From NCBI RefSeq assembly GCF_029227915.1, contig NC_079877.1, forward strand, positions 3,782,001 through 3,846,000: 64,000 nucleotides of DNA. The letters run 5' to 3'. Below are positions 32,564-44,386 of this stretch, in pieces; position 1 is the first letter of the stretch; the number at the start of each line of letters is the position of its first letter. Origin of the DNA: Hydractinia symbiolongicarpus. Lineage: Eukaryota; Cnidaria; Hydrozoa; Anthoathecata; Hydractiniidae. The notes under the pieces were generated by a model. The model did not search any database. It had not been told where the DNA came from and was given only the letters and a program-made list of their open reading frames with translations. The translations under genes were made by a program, and so were the position numbers.

Positions 32564-32697
32564 GTTACCGTGTTGTTAGAGCTTTGAAGTTTCCTCTTCT
32601 TTTCAATGTTACCGTGTTGTTATCGCTTTTGAGTTTCCGTTTCTTTCCAATGTTACCGTGTTATAACCGCTTTTGAGTTACAGCTTCTTTTTAATGT
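32564..32697. repeat. 44-bp tandem repeat, three copies
   Basis: GTTACCGTGTT recurs at 32564, 32608 and 32652, exactly 44 bases apart. Each is followed by a GCTTTTGAGTTTC-like segment and a TTCTTTTCAATG-like segment. It lies inside a 107-codon frame that has no other support. Confidence 0.75.
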
Positions 32698-33353
32698 TGG
32701 TGATAGGAAGATCTAACGCTGGGCCTACCATATACGAATTCTTGAGAAACTTACAAGAATATTTAAGAACCAGAGGTTTAACAATTCCGGGAAAGAGGCA
32801 ACATTCGAAGTAGTCTCAGATGGTCAATGTGGTTGTATAGAAAATTTATAGGGACCCCCTTAGTTTTGCCCGCCATAAAAATATGGTGTTAAGACTGAAT
32901 ATACATTTGTTATACATTATCTACATTAATTATTTAGATCGTGGAAAAATATTTTGTTTGTTAGAACAGTTAACTCCTGATAACTTGAATCTTCACTGAG
33001 AAAACTACTCGAACTTTATGCATTTTTGAGTTAAACGAAGCTTAAGTCAAATTTCGTCAAAAATGCAAACTTTTTGATTTTTATCATGTATTTCATTATG
33101 TATAGATTAGTTCATTAATGCATTTTAAAACTCTTTTGCAAAATCTTCTGCATTTGTTTAAAACGACATCTATTTTCGTCCATAAGTTCTTTGATTATAT
33201 GTTATATCCAATCACATGTTTTGTTTTTGTGAGGATCTTTGTCAATTTGCTCTGAGATCAATATCAGTAGTGACATGTCAATCGGCATCTTTGCTTGGAT
33301 ATGAATAAACAAATGAATGGACATTTACATAAAAAATTAGCTTGTGAAATAAG

Positions 33354-33608
33354 CTCATTCAACATCATCTAACATTAATCCAAATGTTGGATGAAATGTT
33401 GGATCGGTATATGCCTAGCTTAAAAGAGTTTTTCAACTTCATAATCTGTTGAGTCATTTATCACAATAATATCACAATGGAACTGCTATCTTAAATCTTA
33501 GGATGAAACGTTGGATTGCATGTTTAATGAAGTCAAAATTCAACTATATCTAATGTTTGACTTTTTATCCAACATTCTATCCAACAGGAATATGAAATAT
33601 TGAATGAG
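33354..33608. mobile_element. Foldback element / MITE candidate with imperfect inverted ends
   Basis: The left end CTCATTCAACAT and the right end ATATTGAATGAG (33597-33608) are inverted copies. Further in, TGTTGGATGAAATGTTGGAT on the left corresponds to ATCCAACATTCTATCCAACA on the right, in inverted orientation. No coding capacity and no clear target duplication. The repeated TGTTGGAT resembles miniature hAT-like elements. Confidence 0.5.
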
Positions 33609-34141
33609 AGTGTTAACTGATCATTAACCGTAGTTGTGAAATAATTATGTCGTGTTGAGTTTTAACAATTATCATTGCAGTTAATCATTATTTATATTTG
33701 TATTTTTTATGACAATTGAAACGGGAAGTATAAAATCTTAAATGGGATGTTAGATGAGTCATTCCGCTGCTCACATACTTGATATAGGGATTAGAAGGCA
33801 TATTCATTGTTGTGGTCTAACTTATTGCAGAGATACCTTATTGGCCTAAACTTTGTCAGTCAAAAATGACAAAATATTTGAGGTGACAACATAGCGCCCG
33901 TGTAAAATTAAACGCCAACAAAAATAATTTTGCCAATTTAGTTTTATGAAAAAATAACCTTCAATCAAGACACAACAAAATAGGTTTGACTCTAAACCAA
34001 CTTAAGGCCGTGTATCTTTTTATTAAGTTAATATTTTGCTTTCATTTAAAACGTTATTTGAAATACGTTTTTAACAATCTTTAAATTTTGGCTTCCAATT
34101 TTGTTTTTACTGATTTTGTTGTATTTTAATAACGATTTTTA

Positions 34142-34168
34142 GGAGGGATAGGGGGAGGGGGAGGGGGT
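34142..34168 (+). other. G-quadruplex candidate
   Basis: Four guanine tracts of 3, 5, 5 and 5 bases separated by ATA, A and A. It is conspicuous in otherwise AT-rich DNA. No adjacent gene. Confidence 0.65.
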
Positions 34169-35228
34169 TAGCTTGTACTAATATATTAATGTTTGAAAAT
34201 AATAAAGTTTGAACCGATGACCTATATGATGGAACAAGAAGTTTTATGTTTTATGTTATATCAAAATCATATTTCAATGTAAAATGCATTGCATCAGAGG
34301 AATATACATTGCTGAGCAGTTTGTCAAAAACCTAGAACAAAGAACAAGAAAATTAAAAAAAACTTGGTCACATGTGCAAAAAAAGACAATATTTTCGTCC
34401 TTGTTTTATAACAACAGCTCCGAATTCAATGCAGTAATCTATTGACAACGTCGAGCTTTTTAAAGTGTGCTGTAAATTCCGTCAGAGTTTCAAAGTATCC
34501 CAGGTGAGATGGTGGTAAGGTTCAGTTTATGTAAATACAGTGTGTATGAAAATAAATCCAAGGGATATTATTAAACTGTCTGTTATTTAAAGATAAAGTC
34601 ACTCTTGAAATTTTAGAATTACCCATGTGCTATGGCCATTTTATCCTGGGCAGCTGTCAATTGAGCGGTCGTTATTTTTACATGTTTTTCTTTTTCAAAA
34701 TGAGAGTTTACATGCACGCTGTGCTAAAATTATTAGCTTCGTGTTTTCCAATATCGTCGACAGTAGTTAAAGTAATTAATTACCATATAATGATTAGTTA
34801 GTCTACCCTAATTGAGTGATTAACAAAACACATGTTTATTATGTATTAACGATCTCCTTGCTAAGTAAGATGAGGACGTTAATAATATGACTTTTAATAT
34901 CCTGTTTGCCGTCTGCTTTGCGTTACGACAAAAGAAACAAAAATAGCAAGAAGACACAAGACTTCCCTGTTAGTTTCTTGTAATTTAAGTTGGTAAATTT
35001 ATCAAGCAACAGGCATAACTTCCAGACCTATCAAAACAATCTTTGTCCTCTTTCAAAGCAACATGTTGGTGAAAACTTCAGGTGCACTGATCGACCCCTA
35101 TGAATTATTTATTGGTTTATATTATTGTGAAGAATTGCAAGAATACTTATCATTCCATTTCCAATTTTATTTTTAAATATAATATTTAACTTTACATATT
35201 ATTCATATTGATAATTGACAGAATTTGT
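34169..35228. other. Downstream flank of the acidic-protein gene, nothing recognised
   Basis: AT-rich, no supported frame. The gene's 3' untranslated region must lie in its right part. AATAAA overlaps the stop codon itself at 35229. Confidence 0.4.
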
Positions 35229-36460
35229 TTATTCCTCTGATGGCTCGTCTTCGGATTCTTCTTCATCTTGTTCGGGTTCGTCCTCGGTTTCTTCTTCATC
35301 TTGTTCGGGTTCGTCCTCGGTTTCTTCTTCATCTTCTTCTGGTGCGTCTTCGGTTTCATCTTCATCTTGTTCTGGTGCGTCTTCGGTTTCTTCTTCATCT
35401 TCTTCAGGTTCGTCCTCGGTTTCATGTTCATCATCTTCTGGTACGTCTTCGGTTTCTTCTTCATCTTGTTCTGGTGCTTCCTCAGTTTCTTCTTCATCTT
35501 GTTCTGGTTCATCTTCAGTTTCTTCCTCATCTTGTTCGGGCTCATCTTCAGTTTCTTGTTCCTCTTCTTCTGGTGCATCTTCGGTTTCTTCATCTGAGGC
35601 CTCATCTTCTTGTTCTTCGTTGTTGCTTTCTTCGGGTTGATCTTCCTGTTCAGTAGCAGCATCCTCTACTTTTTCTTCTGCTGCATCTTCAACCTTTGGT
35701 TCAGCGGCATTGTCCTCCTTTTCTTCTTTCTCGTCAGAGTTTTCCTCTGCGTTTGCTTCTTCCTTGGTATCTTCTTCCATTTCATCAGCTGGTTCTTCTG
35801 TTTTTTCACCTTCTTCCTCTAATTCATCCTCAATTTCTTGTTGTTCTTCCATATCTTCAGGAATATCTTCGATTTTTTCTTCAACTTCTTTTTCTTCATC
35901 CTTAACATCACTTTTCACTTCTTCTGTTTTCTTTTCTTCATCTTTTTTCTCCTCTGTTTTTTTTTCTTCATCTTTTTTCTCCTCTGGTTTCTTCTCTTCG
36001 TCTTTTTTTGCTTCAACTGCTTTTTCTTCTACAACGGGTGCGGCTTCATCTTTTTCCAACTGTTGTGGAAGAGAAAGATCCTCAACTAAACAGAAACATA
36101 GTTTCATTATATAGTCATCTGTCGGATGAGATAGAGCTACCTATCTATACATTCTAGGCTTTTTGCAATCTAATACAAGAAATGTCTTTCCTTCTTTAAA
36201 TCGTGCTAATACACTTGAAATCATATAATTCGTAAGTGGTCAGCCTAACGTCGACCCAATCCTCTTGTTTTAGGATATTTAAATTTAAAAAAGAAACAAT
36301 TGTACATTGCGCGTCAACTAAATGTTAATATTGATCTGCACTCCCTATAACGTTATGAAATATGAAAGTAAAAATATAAATAGATATACATACTTTTTCC
36401 ACTTGGCAGAGCCAATGCAAGGGCACAACAACCCAGTAAAGTCAACAACAAAAGTTTCAT
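35229..36460 (-). CDS. Secreted, extremely acidic Glu/Asp-rich repeat protein, two exons
   Basis: Exon 1 is 36394-36460 (start ATG 36458-36460), encoding a clean signal peptide MKLLLLTLLGCCALALALPSG. A phase-1 intron (donor GTATGT, acceptor TCTGTTTAG) joins it to exon 2, 35229-36085. The total is 924 nt, 307 aa. The mature part begins IEDLSLPQQLEKDEAAP, passes through a Glu/Lys-rich region with KKDEEKKxEE repeats (about residues 40-75), a mixed acidic region, and ends with about eleven copies of an 11-residue unit ETEDEPEQDEE coded by a 33-bp tandem repeat. It has almost no hydrophobic residues or cysteines after the signal, so it should be disordered and bind calcium or cationic partners. 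Roles in extracellular matrix, mineral or storage are possible; I know no specific family. A TATA-like CATAAATAG sits at 36594-36603. Confidence 0.75.
35231..35600 (-). repeat. 33-bp coding minisatellite in the acidic-protein gene
   Basis: About eleven units of 33 bases encode ETEDEPEQDEE with substitutions at positions 4-6 and 8. Because the unit is purine-rich on one strand and stop-free in other frames, long Ser-, Phe- and Arg/Leu-rich frames appear on the plus strand here. They are shadows. Confidence 0.8.
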
Positions 36461-38570
36461 GATGCTTAATTTGATCACAACCTCTTCACTCTCTGCAAGA
36501 CAATTGAATCAGATGAAAATGTAAAAACGTTTAGGCCTTTTTAGGCTTCTGTGGAGTCATTAACTGGTTAACGAAAACGAGGTTAAAAGCGTACTATTTA
36601 TGGATACGTCAATACTACACAGGCCTGGTTTTTATGCAAGAATATTTCAGCCATGATATATGTAGTTTTTGTACAACAGTTTTTGTAATCACAAAATGGC
36701 TCCAATCACACTAGCAAACGCTTTAAAAGTAATGCTTGTTAGTTTTCCACATAAGTATATTCTCACTACTCTTACGCTTGAAGGTTTTCAATAAATTCAC
36801 ATTATATCTCTAACTTTTCCAGCATTAGTGACAACCAGGTACTGCATATTTTGCCAGCGTGTCGAAATACAACAAAGCAAAAATACATCATTTGGACTGA
36901 TGGTTAATTATAGCCATGTGCTTTCCTCATCCAAAATTCCTAATTAATAGATTAAAACAAGCTTTTTTATCAATTACTAATTAATTATGTTAGCATACCA
37001 ACATATTAACATTAATTAACCACGTTGCGTTGCAGCATGGCCACGTCAAAATACTTTTTATGTGGATTTTTTATGGTGATATGACTATACTAAGAAATAT
37101 GTAATTCGTGGTAGCTACTAAAGTTGCTTATGAAAATAAAAAATAAAAAACATCAACGAAAGATTAAAACTAAGTTTGTCGCCATCTTTCTTATTGAGAT
37201 AGTTTCACTTAGAAGAAGCATGCCGCGAAATCTGATATAGTGGTCACTTTCAACATAACAAAAATATCTTTAATTCAGCTGTTTAATTCAGCTGTTGCGA
37301 TACTCACAAGAATCTTATCCACTGCAATCGTCATTTCTACGCTGCTGTTCTTTTCACTTGGTTTTTTTGCAGGATCTGCCACATACACATTCTTTTAAAT
37401 TATTCCCAACAAAGCGTAGCTCATGCAGACAGTGTATATATGACCTCTTAATCTCCTTTCTGATCAACTATTTTTGTCTGACTGCAAGTCAAAGGTGGTA
37501 TCCGAGTAGGTCTCGTTTTTATTGAAGATGTTCTTATGATCATGTTTTTTCTAAGTGTCAACACTCGTCCGGCCTTTCTAAACCACATAGAGACTCAAAA
37601 TAACCTATCAAGCAAAACAACTGTTTTCTCTTGTTTCCTACCTTTTTATGACTTTACTTTTTTAAAAAATATTTTAGACAGTGCTTCAAAGGTGAAGTAC
37701 CAACAATCGTGTTCATAAATATTTGGACAAATAGTTCTTTTTACCCAAACTTAGCCAATTTTACAGAATAGCTTTCTGGGTCTTATTGAAAAACGGGGAA
37801 GAAGGACACAATTCTAAACAGCATTTTTCCCAATATGTAACTGCACCCAGCTGTCTGCAGAGGTGCTACTTTCTTAGATGCGAAGGTTAGGTAAGAAGCG
37901 TGTAAATTACACTTTCTAACACGTCTACTCTAAAGAATAATCCACACCAGGCCAACATATAGGTCTCATCTTTTGAGAAAATTGGTGATGTTGCCGTTAG
38001 CATCAATTAGCACATATATTTAGGTTTTGCATCTAAACAAATAAGGCCCCAAGTTCTAAGCCCGGTCTAACTCAATAGAATTAAGTTTCGCGATTTGGAG
38101 CATTTTATGGCTTTTCGCGAAATACTCTAATTGCCATGCACGATTTTCATGACATTTTAATGCGTCGTTAGTTAGAATAAGTTCTTTAAATATAGTTTGA
38201 TTGAAATTTGTTATATTAATACAAAATAAAAAGTTTTGTCTATTTATACAGAGAAATATTACTTGATGTCAAACATAGCTATAGACCTAGCTTGCGAGAT
38301 ACGCTGATTGAGGCCAATATTTCTCGAAAGAGATAAAACAGCTTATTGCATTTATAGTTATTTCATATGGTAATAGCAACTTTGCGACAAAAAAACAGGT
38401 TTTTCTTAAAAAAAGGTTAATTTGAATTTAGTTTAAATTTTTCAAATTCATGTACAAAAAGAAAACAAAACATTCGATTTGAATTTTTTTTAAAAGTTTA
38501 TTAAAAAAAATTCGACACCATATTACTTGTTATTACTACAGAATAGCATTATCTCACTCACTGTATTGTA
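36461..38570. other. Intergenic DNA, nothing recognised beyond the acidic-gene promoter
   Basis: The frames at 37295-37525 and 37536-37718 (+) look random. No repeat was recognised. Confidence 0.4.
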
Positions 38571-38619
38571 TATGTATAGTCAGCTGGCCAGCTTGTTAGA
38601 AAAATCTTTCCAAAAGAAT

Positions 38620-38840
38620 TTTTCTATGCTAGCTACATAGTTGATTTTATGCTAGCTACGTTGGTAGTTCTATCGCAGCTAAGTAGTTAATTTAATGCTA
38701 GCTTTGTAGCTATTTTTATGCTAGCTATATATGTAATATGTTTGCTCTATTTTGTGCCAGCTAGCTACAAGTCTTAACAAAAATTAGCTAGCTATTTAAG
38801 TTCTATTATTATTCCAGCTCAGTCGGTAATTTTATGCTAG
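38620..38840. repeat. Imperfect tandem repeat rich in ATGCTAGCTA
   Basis: TTTTATGCTAGCTA recurs about every 25-50 bases with variable spacers. It shares the GCTAGC core with the cluster at 10.65-10.79 kb. Confidence 0.5.
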
Positions 38841-39104
38841 CTAGCCTTATGTGTGAGTGAGAATAAGAATCGGTTCATTACATGTAAAAAATAGTGATAT
38901 ATTAGCTACATATACATACTCTTTCTCCTTTCCACGTAAAGAAGTTAAACCACAACAAATCGTCGCTTGGTAGCCATTTTTTTTTTATTTATTTTAGCTG
39001 GCTCCAAACTTTGTTATTCAACTGTGCTCAGAAGAAGTGACCGCGGCTACGCTTGAGTGTCTTGTGCCCCAAACGCTTACAAGCCGGTCCAACTTTAAAA
39101 TTTC

Positions 39105-39945
39105 ACCTATATGTAAGGGAAATGGCGGAAATTTATATACGCCTGCACTATTGACATCAGAAAATGGGCTTCGCTTAGCTCCGCAATCAATATAGAAAGT
39201 TTGCGGAGAGGTTGTCAAGGCAAAGTACGATAAGGAAAGCCTACATCAATAGATATTGTTTCCATTGGAGAAAAACTCGTCTAATAAAGCATGTATTATC
39301 AATAAAAAAACACAAGTAAGATTCTTTTCACAATAAATACGCTGTTTCAAGGTTTACAACAGGCACGCACTTCAGCAGGAAATGGAATGATATCTTCACA
39401 TTTTCCCTGAGATCTTTGCTTATAAAGTCTACATCAGATGCATATACGTTTGCTTGTTATACAACCTTGTTTATTTGATCCATGATCAAATGATATCCGG
39501 AGAATTGAAAAATGCAAAGTAAATTTTCAAGATTTTTAATAAAAGTACTTTTTAATTATTTTTGCATAAAATGCACCATCAAATGAAGTAAAAATTAGTT
39601 ATAAATTCTTCTTGATATCTGCACAACTTTGTTGTTTAAATCAAGACATTAGAATATGAAGTTATTTGGGCCTGTGGAAAGAAATAGACAGGCGAATGTT
39701 TTGTTATAAATGTGGACTATCTGTTTAGAGTTTCCCATATATGTAGCAGTGTTCAACGACAAATATATGCTGTTTATTTAAGCGATAGTTTATGTTGATC
39801 ATTTAACGAAAATGAGCTATTAAGTATCATTATTTAACTGTTTCAAGGAAAAAATATCTTATTTAATGAAATTTAATGAAAATATATGTACTTTATTTAA
39901 CGCGAAAAATATATGCAACTAATTTGATTATATTATCATTTAACA
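39105..39945. repeat. Duplicated unit, copy 1 (841 bp, lacks the internal 2.1 kb)
   Basis: Its left part (39105-39577) matches 39991-40480 and its right part (39583-39945) matches 42628-42987, both at high identity and in the same orientation. In copy 1 the two parts are joined almost directly. The join keeps ATGAAGTAA, the last codons of the NXPE-like pseudogene found only in copy 2, so copy 1 looks like a deletion derivative. Confidence 0.75.
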
Positions 39946-40545
39946 TATAGGTTAAAAAATTATAAATAACCTATATGTAAAAATATTTTAACCTATATGT
40001 AAGGGAAATGGCGGAAATTTATATACACCTGCACTATTGACATCAGAAAATGGGCTTCGCTTAGCTCCGCAATCAATATAGAAAGTGTTGCGGAGAGGTT
40101 GTCAAGGCAAAGGCATTAAGTACGATAAGGAAAGCCTACATCAATGGACATTGTTTCCATTGGAGAAAAACTCGTCTAATAAAGCATGCATTATCAATAA
40201 AAAAACACAAGTAAGAAGAGGTAACTTTTTCTTTTCACAATAAATACGCTGTTTCAAGGTTTGCAACAGGCACTTCAGCAGGAAATGGAATGATATCTTC
40301 ACATTTTCCCTGAGATCTTTGCTTATAAAGTCTACATCAGATGCATATACGTTTGCTTTTGATAAAACCTCGTTTATTTGATCCATGATCAAATGATATC
40401 CGGAGAATTGAAAAATGCAAAGTAAATTTTCAAGATTTTTAATAAAAGTACTTTTTAATTATTTTTGCATAAAATGCACCGGCACACTCAGTTAAAGCAT
40501 ATTTTTCGGGAAACTTATAAATATAATCAGGTATGCCATCAGGCA

Positions 40546-41203
40546 TCAAAATATCTCGTTGATAGCTGATTCGGTGTAAGTTCCATATAGTATCCTTGAA
40601 TTAATCAAGCTCTCTCTGAACAACTAAAATCATCAAAAAAGAAAGCAAGTTTTTAAAATATATAAAGTTAATGAATTAGATGGCTTGAATGAATAGTGGA
40701 TTGAAGTAATATATATAGAATGAAGATAAATTTATCTGTCATTTTGATTTCACCTCTTTTAACATAACAAGAAATGTATGTACCTTTCATGATCACCATG
40801 AAGATTGTAAAGATTCAAAAGATTGTTCAGCATCTGCTTCAACTGCTTCTCCATCCGATCACGCAATACTATCAACCATCTTTTGATCTAAAATAAGATA
40901 GATGAGAAAACATACTAAAATTGAAGTTTCAATGCCAAATAACAAATTGATAGCTACTATTAATGAGGAATACTTTTAGCAACACAGAGAAGAATTACAA
41001 ATACAACTTACAATCCACACACCTGATTAGATGTTAAAGGTCCATATATCAAATTTGCGTTGACATTCCACTTTAATAAAGAAATTGTGTTATAGAATTT
41101 AATTTTTTCTCTACATTTCTTTTTCTCGGAATTCATTTTACACACTCCTCGGCAACCATACAAATCTTCGTTTTTATGGAAACCGTTAATAGGACAAGGC
41201 TTT
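40546..41203 (-). CDS. Small multi-exon gene candidate, 3' exons only
   Basis: Three minus-strand exons connect with matching phases: 41203-41023 (acceptor TTTATGTAG, enters at phase 2), 40887-40784 (acceptor TATTTTAG, phase 0) and 40615-40546 (phase 2, stop TGA 40546-40548). The reading starts KPCPINGFHKNEDLYGCRGVCK with several cysteines, then KKKCREKIKFYN, then a long amphipathic helix (WLIVLRDRMEKQLKQMLNN). The upstream start exon was not found; it would overlap the start of the NXPE-like pseudogene on the other strand. I do not recognise the protein. The phase agreement and cysteine-rich start argue for a real exon set, but it could be a relic. Confidence 0.35.
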
Positions 41204-41273
41204 CTACATAAAACAACATAAATGAATATTTAATCATTTTTCTTAAAAGTCTTTTTGCTCACCGTAGGAAAGG

Positions 41274-42636
41274 ATGGAGATATTTCGCCACATTTTTTTA
41301 ATTTTGATGTTAACCGTTGTCTTTCTTATTACTTCAACATACATCACAATTCTACCAAATAAAAATTAGATACTTCTAAGATCCAACGCTGCAGCGGATC
41401 TCACTTCTACGCAATTGTCATGTTTGGGAAAAACATCTTGGAAATCCAGATATCACTACAATCGTTCAATACAAACTGATATACGTTATTGTAACTACAG
41501 CTTAAGAACGAGTAGAGATAAAGACATTGTAAAACTAACAATTACGACATTTGACGGTTTACAAAGACAAAATTATTGGTGGCGACTCTTGGAGATTATT
41601 TTTGTTCAAGGAGCAGTTTATTTCAACGCCGATGTTATAGATAAAATGGATGGAAGTTATGAAGCAAAATTTGAATTACCAATTTCTGGAGATTATAAAT
41701 TTAAGTTGGAATTAGAATATAGTCTCCGTGACGGACTTCGCGATCCTCCTACTTGGTGGTTTATTAATGGAACTGAACATGGCAAATATCAAACTGCTCA
41801 TCTGAAAGGTTATATATATAAAACACATATTTTGTCGTTCAAAAAATCGACACAGAATGCAACAGTTAAGGTAGAAAAACAAAGAAGAAATAACACGGGG
41901 AAATGTATTATGTAGGTACCGGTAAAGGATATTGGGCGCACAATGGCACAAAAGTGAAATTTACATCGATACCTAAAACAAAGCCTTTTGTGTTTAATAA
42001 AAAATAAAAGCAAAATGCTACTTTCTGGGTATATCGAGATTCGTTAGGTCTCAGATACTATTCATACTTGAAGCACCGTTTGATTTGTGCAGATTTTTTT
42101 AAAAATTGTAAAGTCAATTATAACTGGGTATATCCTCTGCAACGTGGAAAAGAAAATGCAAACTTATCTACGATAAAAAGGATTTTAACGAAAGTATTGT
42201 CCTAAACGGCCTCAAAAACGTGCTGACATGCAAAGAAATGAGAAATTCAAAAAGCGTCTTACTTTTGAATTTTGGTTTACACACAATGATGGGCTTAACA
42301 ATGAATCAAAGCAAAACCTTATTAATAAATTTTGTCAAAATGTACAGGAATCTTAAAAAAATACAAATTGTTCCCATGGTAATTTGGAAAACAACAACGC
42401 CCACTTATCGCAAATATAAAGACGATCATAGATTCATAACAAATCATCGAATCAAACTGTGGAATGAATTTGCTAAGTTGGTGTCATGCGAAGAAAGTTT
42501 CCCAATCTTTGATATATATCATGTAGCTGCACCGTATCCCATTTTTGCCATCGATGAGATTCATTTTGCTGAAGAAGTTTTCGATGTACCAATTAATCAG
42601 TTGGAACAATTTCTGGGAGAGAATTTGATGAAGTAA
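41274..42636 (+). pseudogene. NXPE-family/PC-esterase-like gene, intronless and broken
   Basis: ATG 41274 starts a signal-anchor (MEIFRHIFLILMLTVVFLIT). A TAG at 41367-41369 interrupts the frame, which continues (TSTQLSCLGKTSW) through a filamin-like Ig region (VIDKMDGSYEAKFELPISGDY) to about 41900. After a frameshift comes YYVGTGKGYWAHNGT, a TAA at 42005-42007, then the esterase start FWVYRDSLGLRYY (the family has GDS here) and NYNWVYPL. A second frameshift near 42145 leads to KSVLLLNFGLH and the C-terminal region DIYHVAAPYP and DEIHFAEEVF with the Asp/His expected in the catalytic site. The span of 454 codons suits cnidarian NXPE-like proteins, which are Golgi/secretory acyl-transfer or esterase enzymes. 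Four lesions make it a pseudogene. The lack of introns suggests a retrocopy or an intronless expansion member. Confidence 0.7.
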
Positions 42637-43166
42637 AAATTAGTTATAAATTCTTCTTGATATCTGCACAACTTTGTTTAAATCAAGACATTAGAATATA
42701 AAGTTATTTGGGCCTGTAGAAAGAAAGAGACAGGCGAATGTTTTGTTATAGATGTGGACTATCTGTTTAGAGTTTCCCATATATGTAGCAGTGTTTAACG
42801 ATAAATATATGCTGTTTATTTAAGCGATAATTTATGCTGATCATTTAACGAATATGATCTATTAAGTATCATTATTTAACTGTTTCAAGGAAAAAATATC
42901 TTATTTAATGAAATTTAATGAAAATATATGTACTTTATTCAACGCGAAAAATATATGCAACTAATTTGATGATATTGTCATTTAACAGTATAAAATATGC
43001 TCAACTCTCTCAAGTGTAATAGAATTTGAAGTCAGTAATGGAATAACTCACAGAACGTTTTTTGCATAAAAAAAATGCAGGATGTCAACTGGAAAAATTA
43101 TTTTGAGCAGCTAATTTTTCGCAATAAAAGACACAAAGATCAACTTTCTAGCGTCATGCAACGTTT

Positions 43167-43267
43167 TAATACAATAATAACGGATTATTCCGGGCTGTAG
43201 CGCAAAATATCGCCCGAGGTCTAATGACTGAGGGCAATATTTTCCGTACAGCACGATTATTGTATTT
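43167..43267. mobile_element. Foldback MITE-like element, about 100 bp
   Basis: ACAATAATA...GGGCTGTAGCGCAAAATATCGCCC on the left is an inverted imperfect copy of GGGCAATATTTTCCGTACAGC...ATTATTGT on the right, around a short centre (TAATGAC). It is preceded by AT-rich DNA and followed by two direct copies of TTGTTAACCA. Non-coding. Confidence 0.55.
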
Positions 43268-44386
43268 GTTAACCATTGTTAACCAAATTTAAAAAAAGGA
43301 AGTTTAGTTTAGTGTTCTTATAATAAAGTAATTATCCACTACTTTCTTAGCACTCAAGGTGAGAATTCGAAACAGTGCCGCGTCTTAAAACAGAAACATT
43401 CTATGCAGAATTTGAAAGTCTAGAATAAATCCTTGAAACAGAACATTACAATGTTCGACACTTACAGAATAATGTGTAAAGTTGAATGTACAACTAAAAT
43501 TTAGTTACAGCGAATATTGAAGTAAATGTTTCAAACCAGCTAGCCAAGAATAACATGGACTTCAACAATTTTTTTTTTGATTAAGTAACTAAAAGCTGAA
43601 GGAACGATTCAGAAAATTAAGGCGACGCAATTGTTTTAAATTCGTTGTCTTGTATTGAATATTTTCTCGATAAAACTGGATATCGGATCATTGTTTTTTC
43701 ATAAATGTAGCTAGTTAACTAGCCATTTTTGAAAAAGCATCCGACAAAATGTTGCTGAGTCTGATTATTTTAACATTTAAACTTGATATTGTTGTTGTTA
43801 TATCCAATAATTTTTTCATTGATAAATATATTATAGGAGGTAGATTAAAATCATTTCCAATGCTTCTTGAAACTTGTTTTTTCGTGCTTGTTCACATTTT
43901 AAGCTACCATTTTTCTTGACGACGGGCAATACCGCTCCATATTGGCCTGTTGTCAAAAGCGCTAACCAATCAGAATGCCTAAAAACCTGTATTGCCTGCT
44001 TGCAGACGGTTAACAATTACTGATGTTGTCAAGTAATATCCATTCTATTTATGTGAAACGACTGCATCGCAAGCTGCCCCTCTTATTAGCTGCTGTGTTC
44101 TACTTTACACATTAACGCATCCTCAAAACACGATATCGGTATGTGTGTAAAAACATTATTCTAATATCATAAAAAAACTCTACCAACTTTCAGGAGCGAA
44201 AATTGGGATAGAGGAAATTTTGAAAAAAGATAGTCCGTTTTATAATCACCGATGAAATATCTGTTTTTTCATTAACGAATGGGTGATAAAATTTAAAAAA
44301 CATTTTTATATAAAATATAACTTAAAAATTATTAAATTTTTTATAAAATTATAATTTACAAATTTAATTTAAAACCTCTTTTTTCT
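43268..44386. other. Intergenic DNA downstream of the CEP295-like gene
   Basis: It must contain the 3' untranslated region of the minus-strand gene ending at 44387. No frame or repeat that I can support. Confidence 0.4.

Larger units (their letters stand above)
39991..42987. repeat. Duplicated unit, copy 2, carrying 2.15 kb of extra internal sequence
   Basis: Homology to copy 1 covers 39991-40480 and 42628-42987. The segment 40481-42627 is absent from copy 1 and contains the NXPE-like pseudogene (+) and the small minus-strand gene candidate. The left homologous arm contains TATATAAA on the minus strand near 40015 and an 83-codon minus frame (40141-40392) that is not established as coding. 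Confidence 0.75.

Noticed and set aside
35215-36114. Several long plus-strand frames (Ser-, Phe- and Leu/Arg-rich)
   Set aside because: Shadows of the repeat-coding minus strand. No signal peptide or splice logic, while the minus strand has both.
40141-40392. 83-codon minus frame in the duplicated arm
   Set aside because: Its first half looks helical and protein-like, but no acceptor with a suitable phase links it to the exons at 40.5-41.2 kb, and the copy at 39.2-39.5 kb does not preserve the frame.
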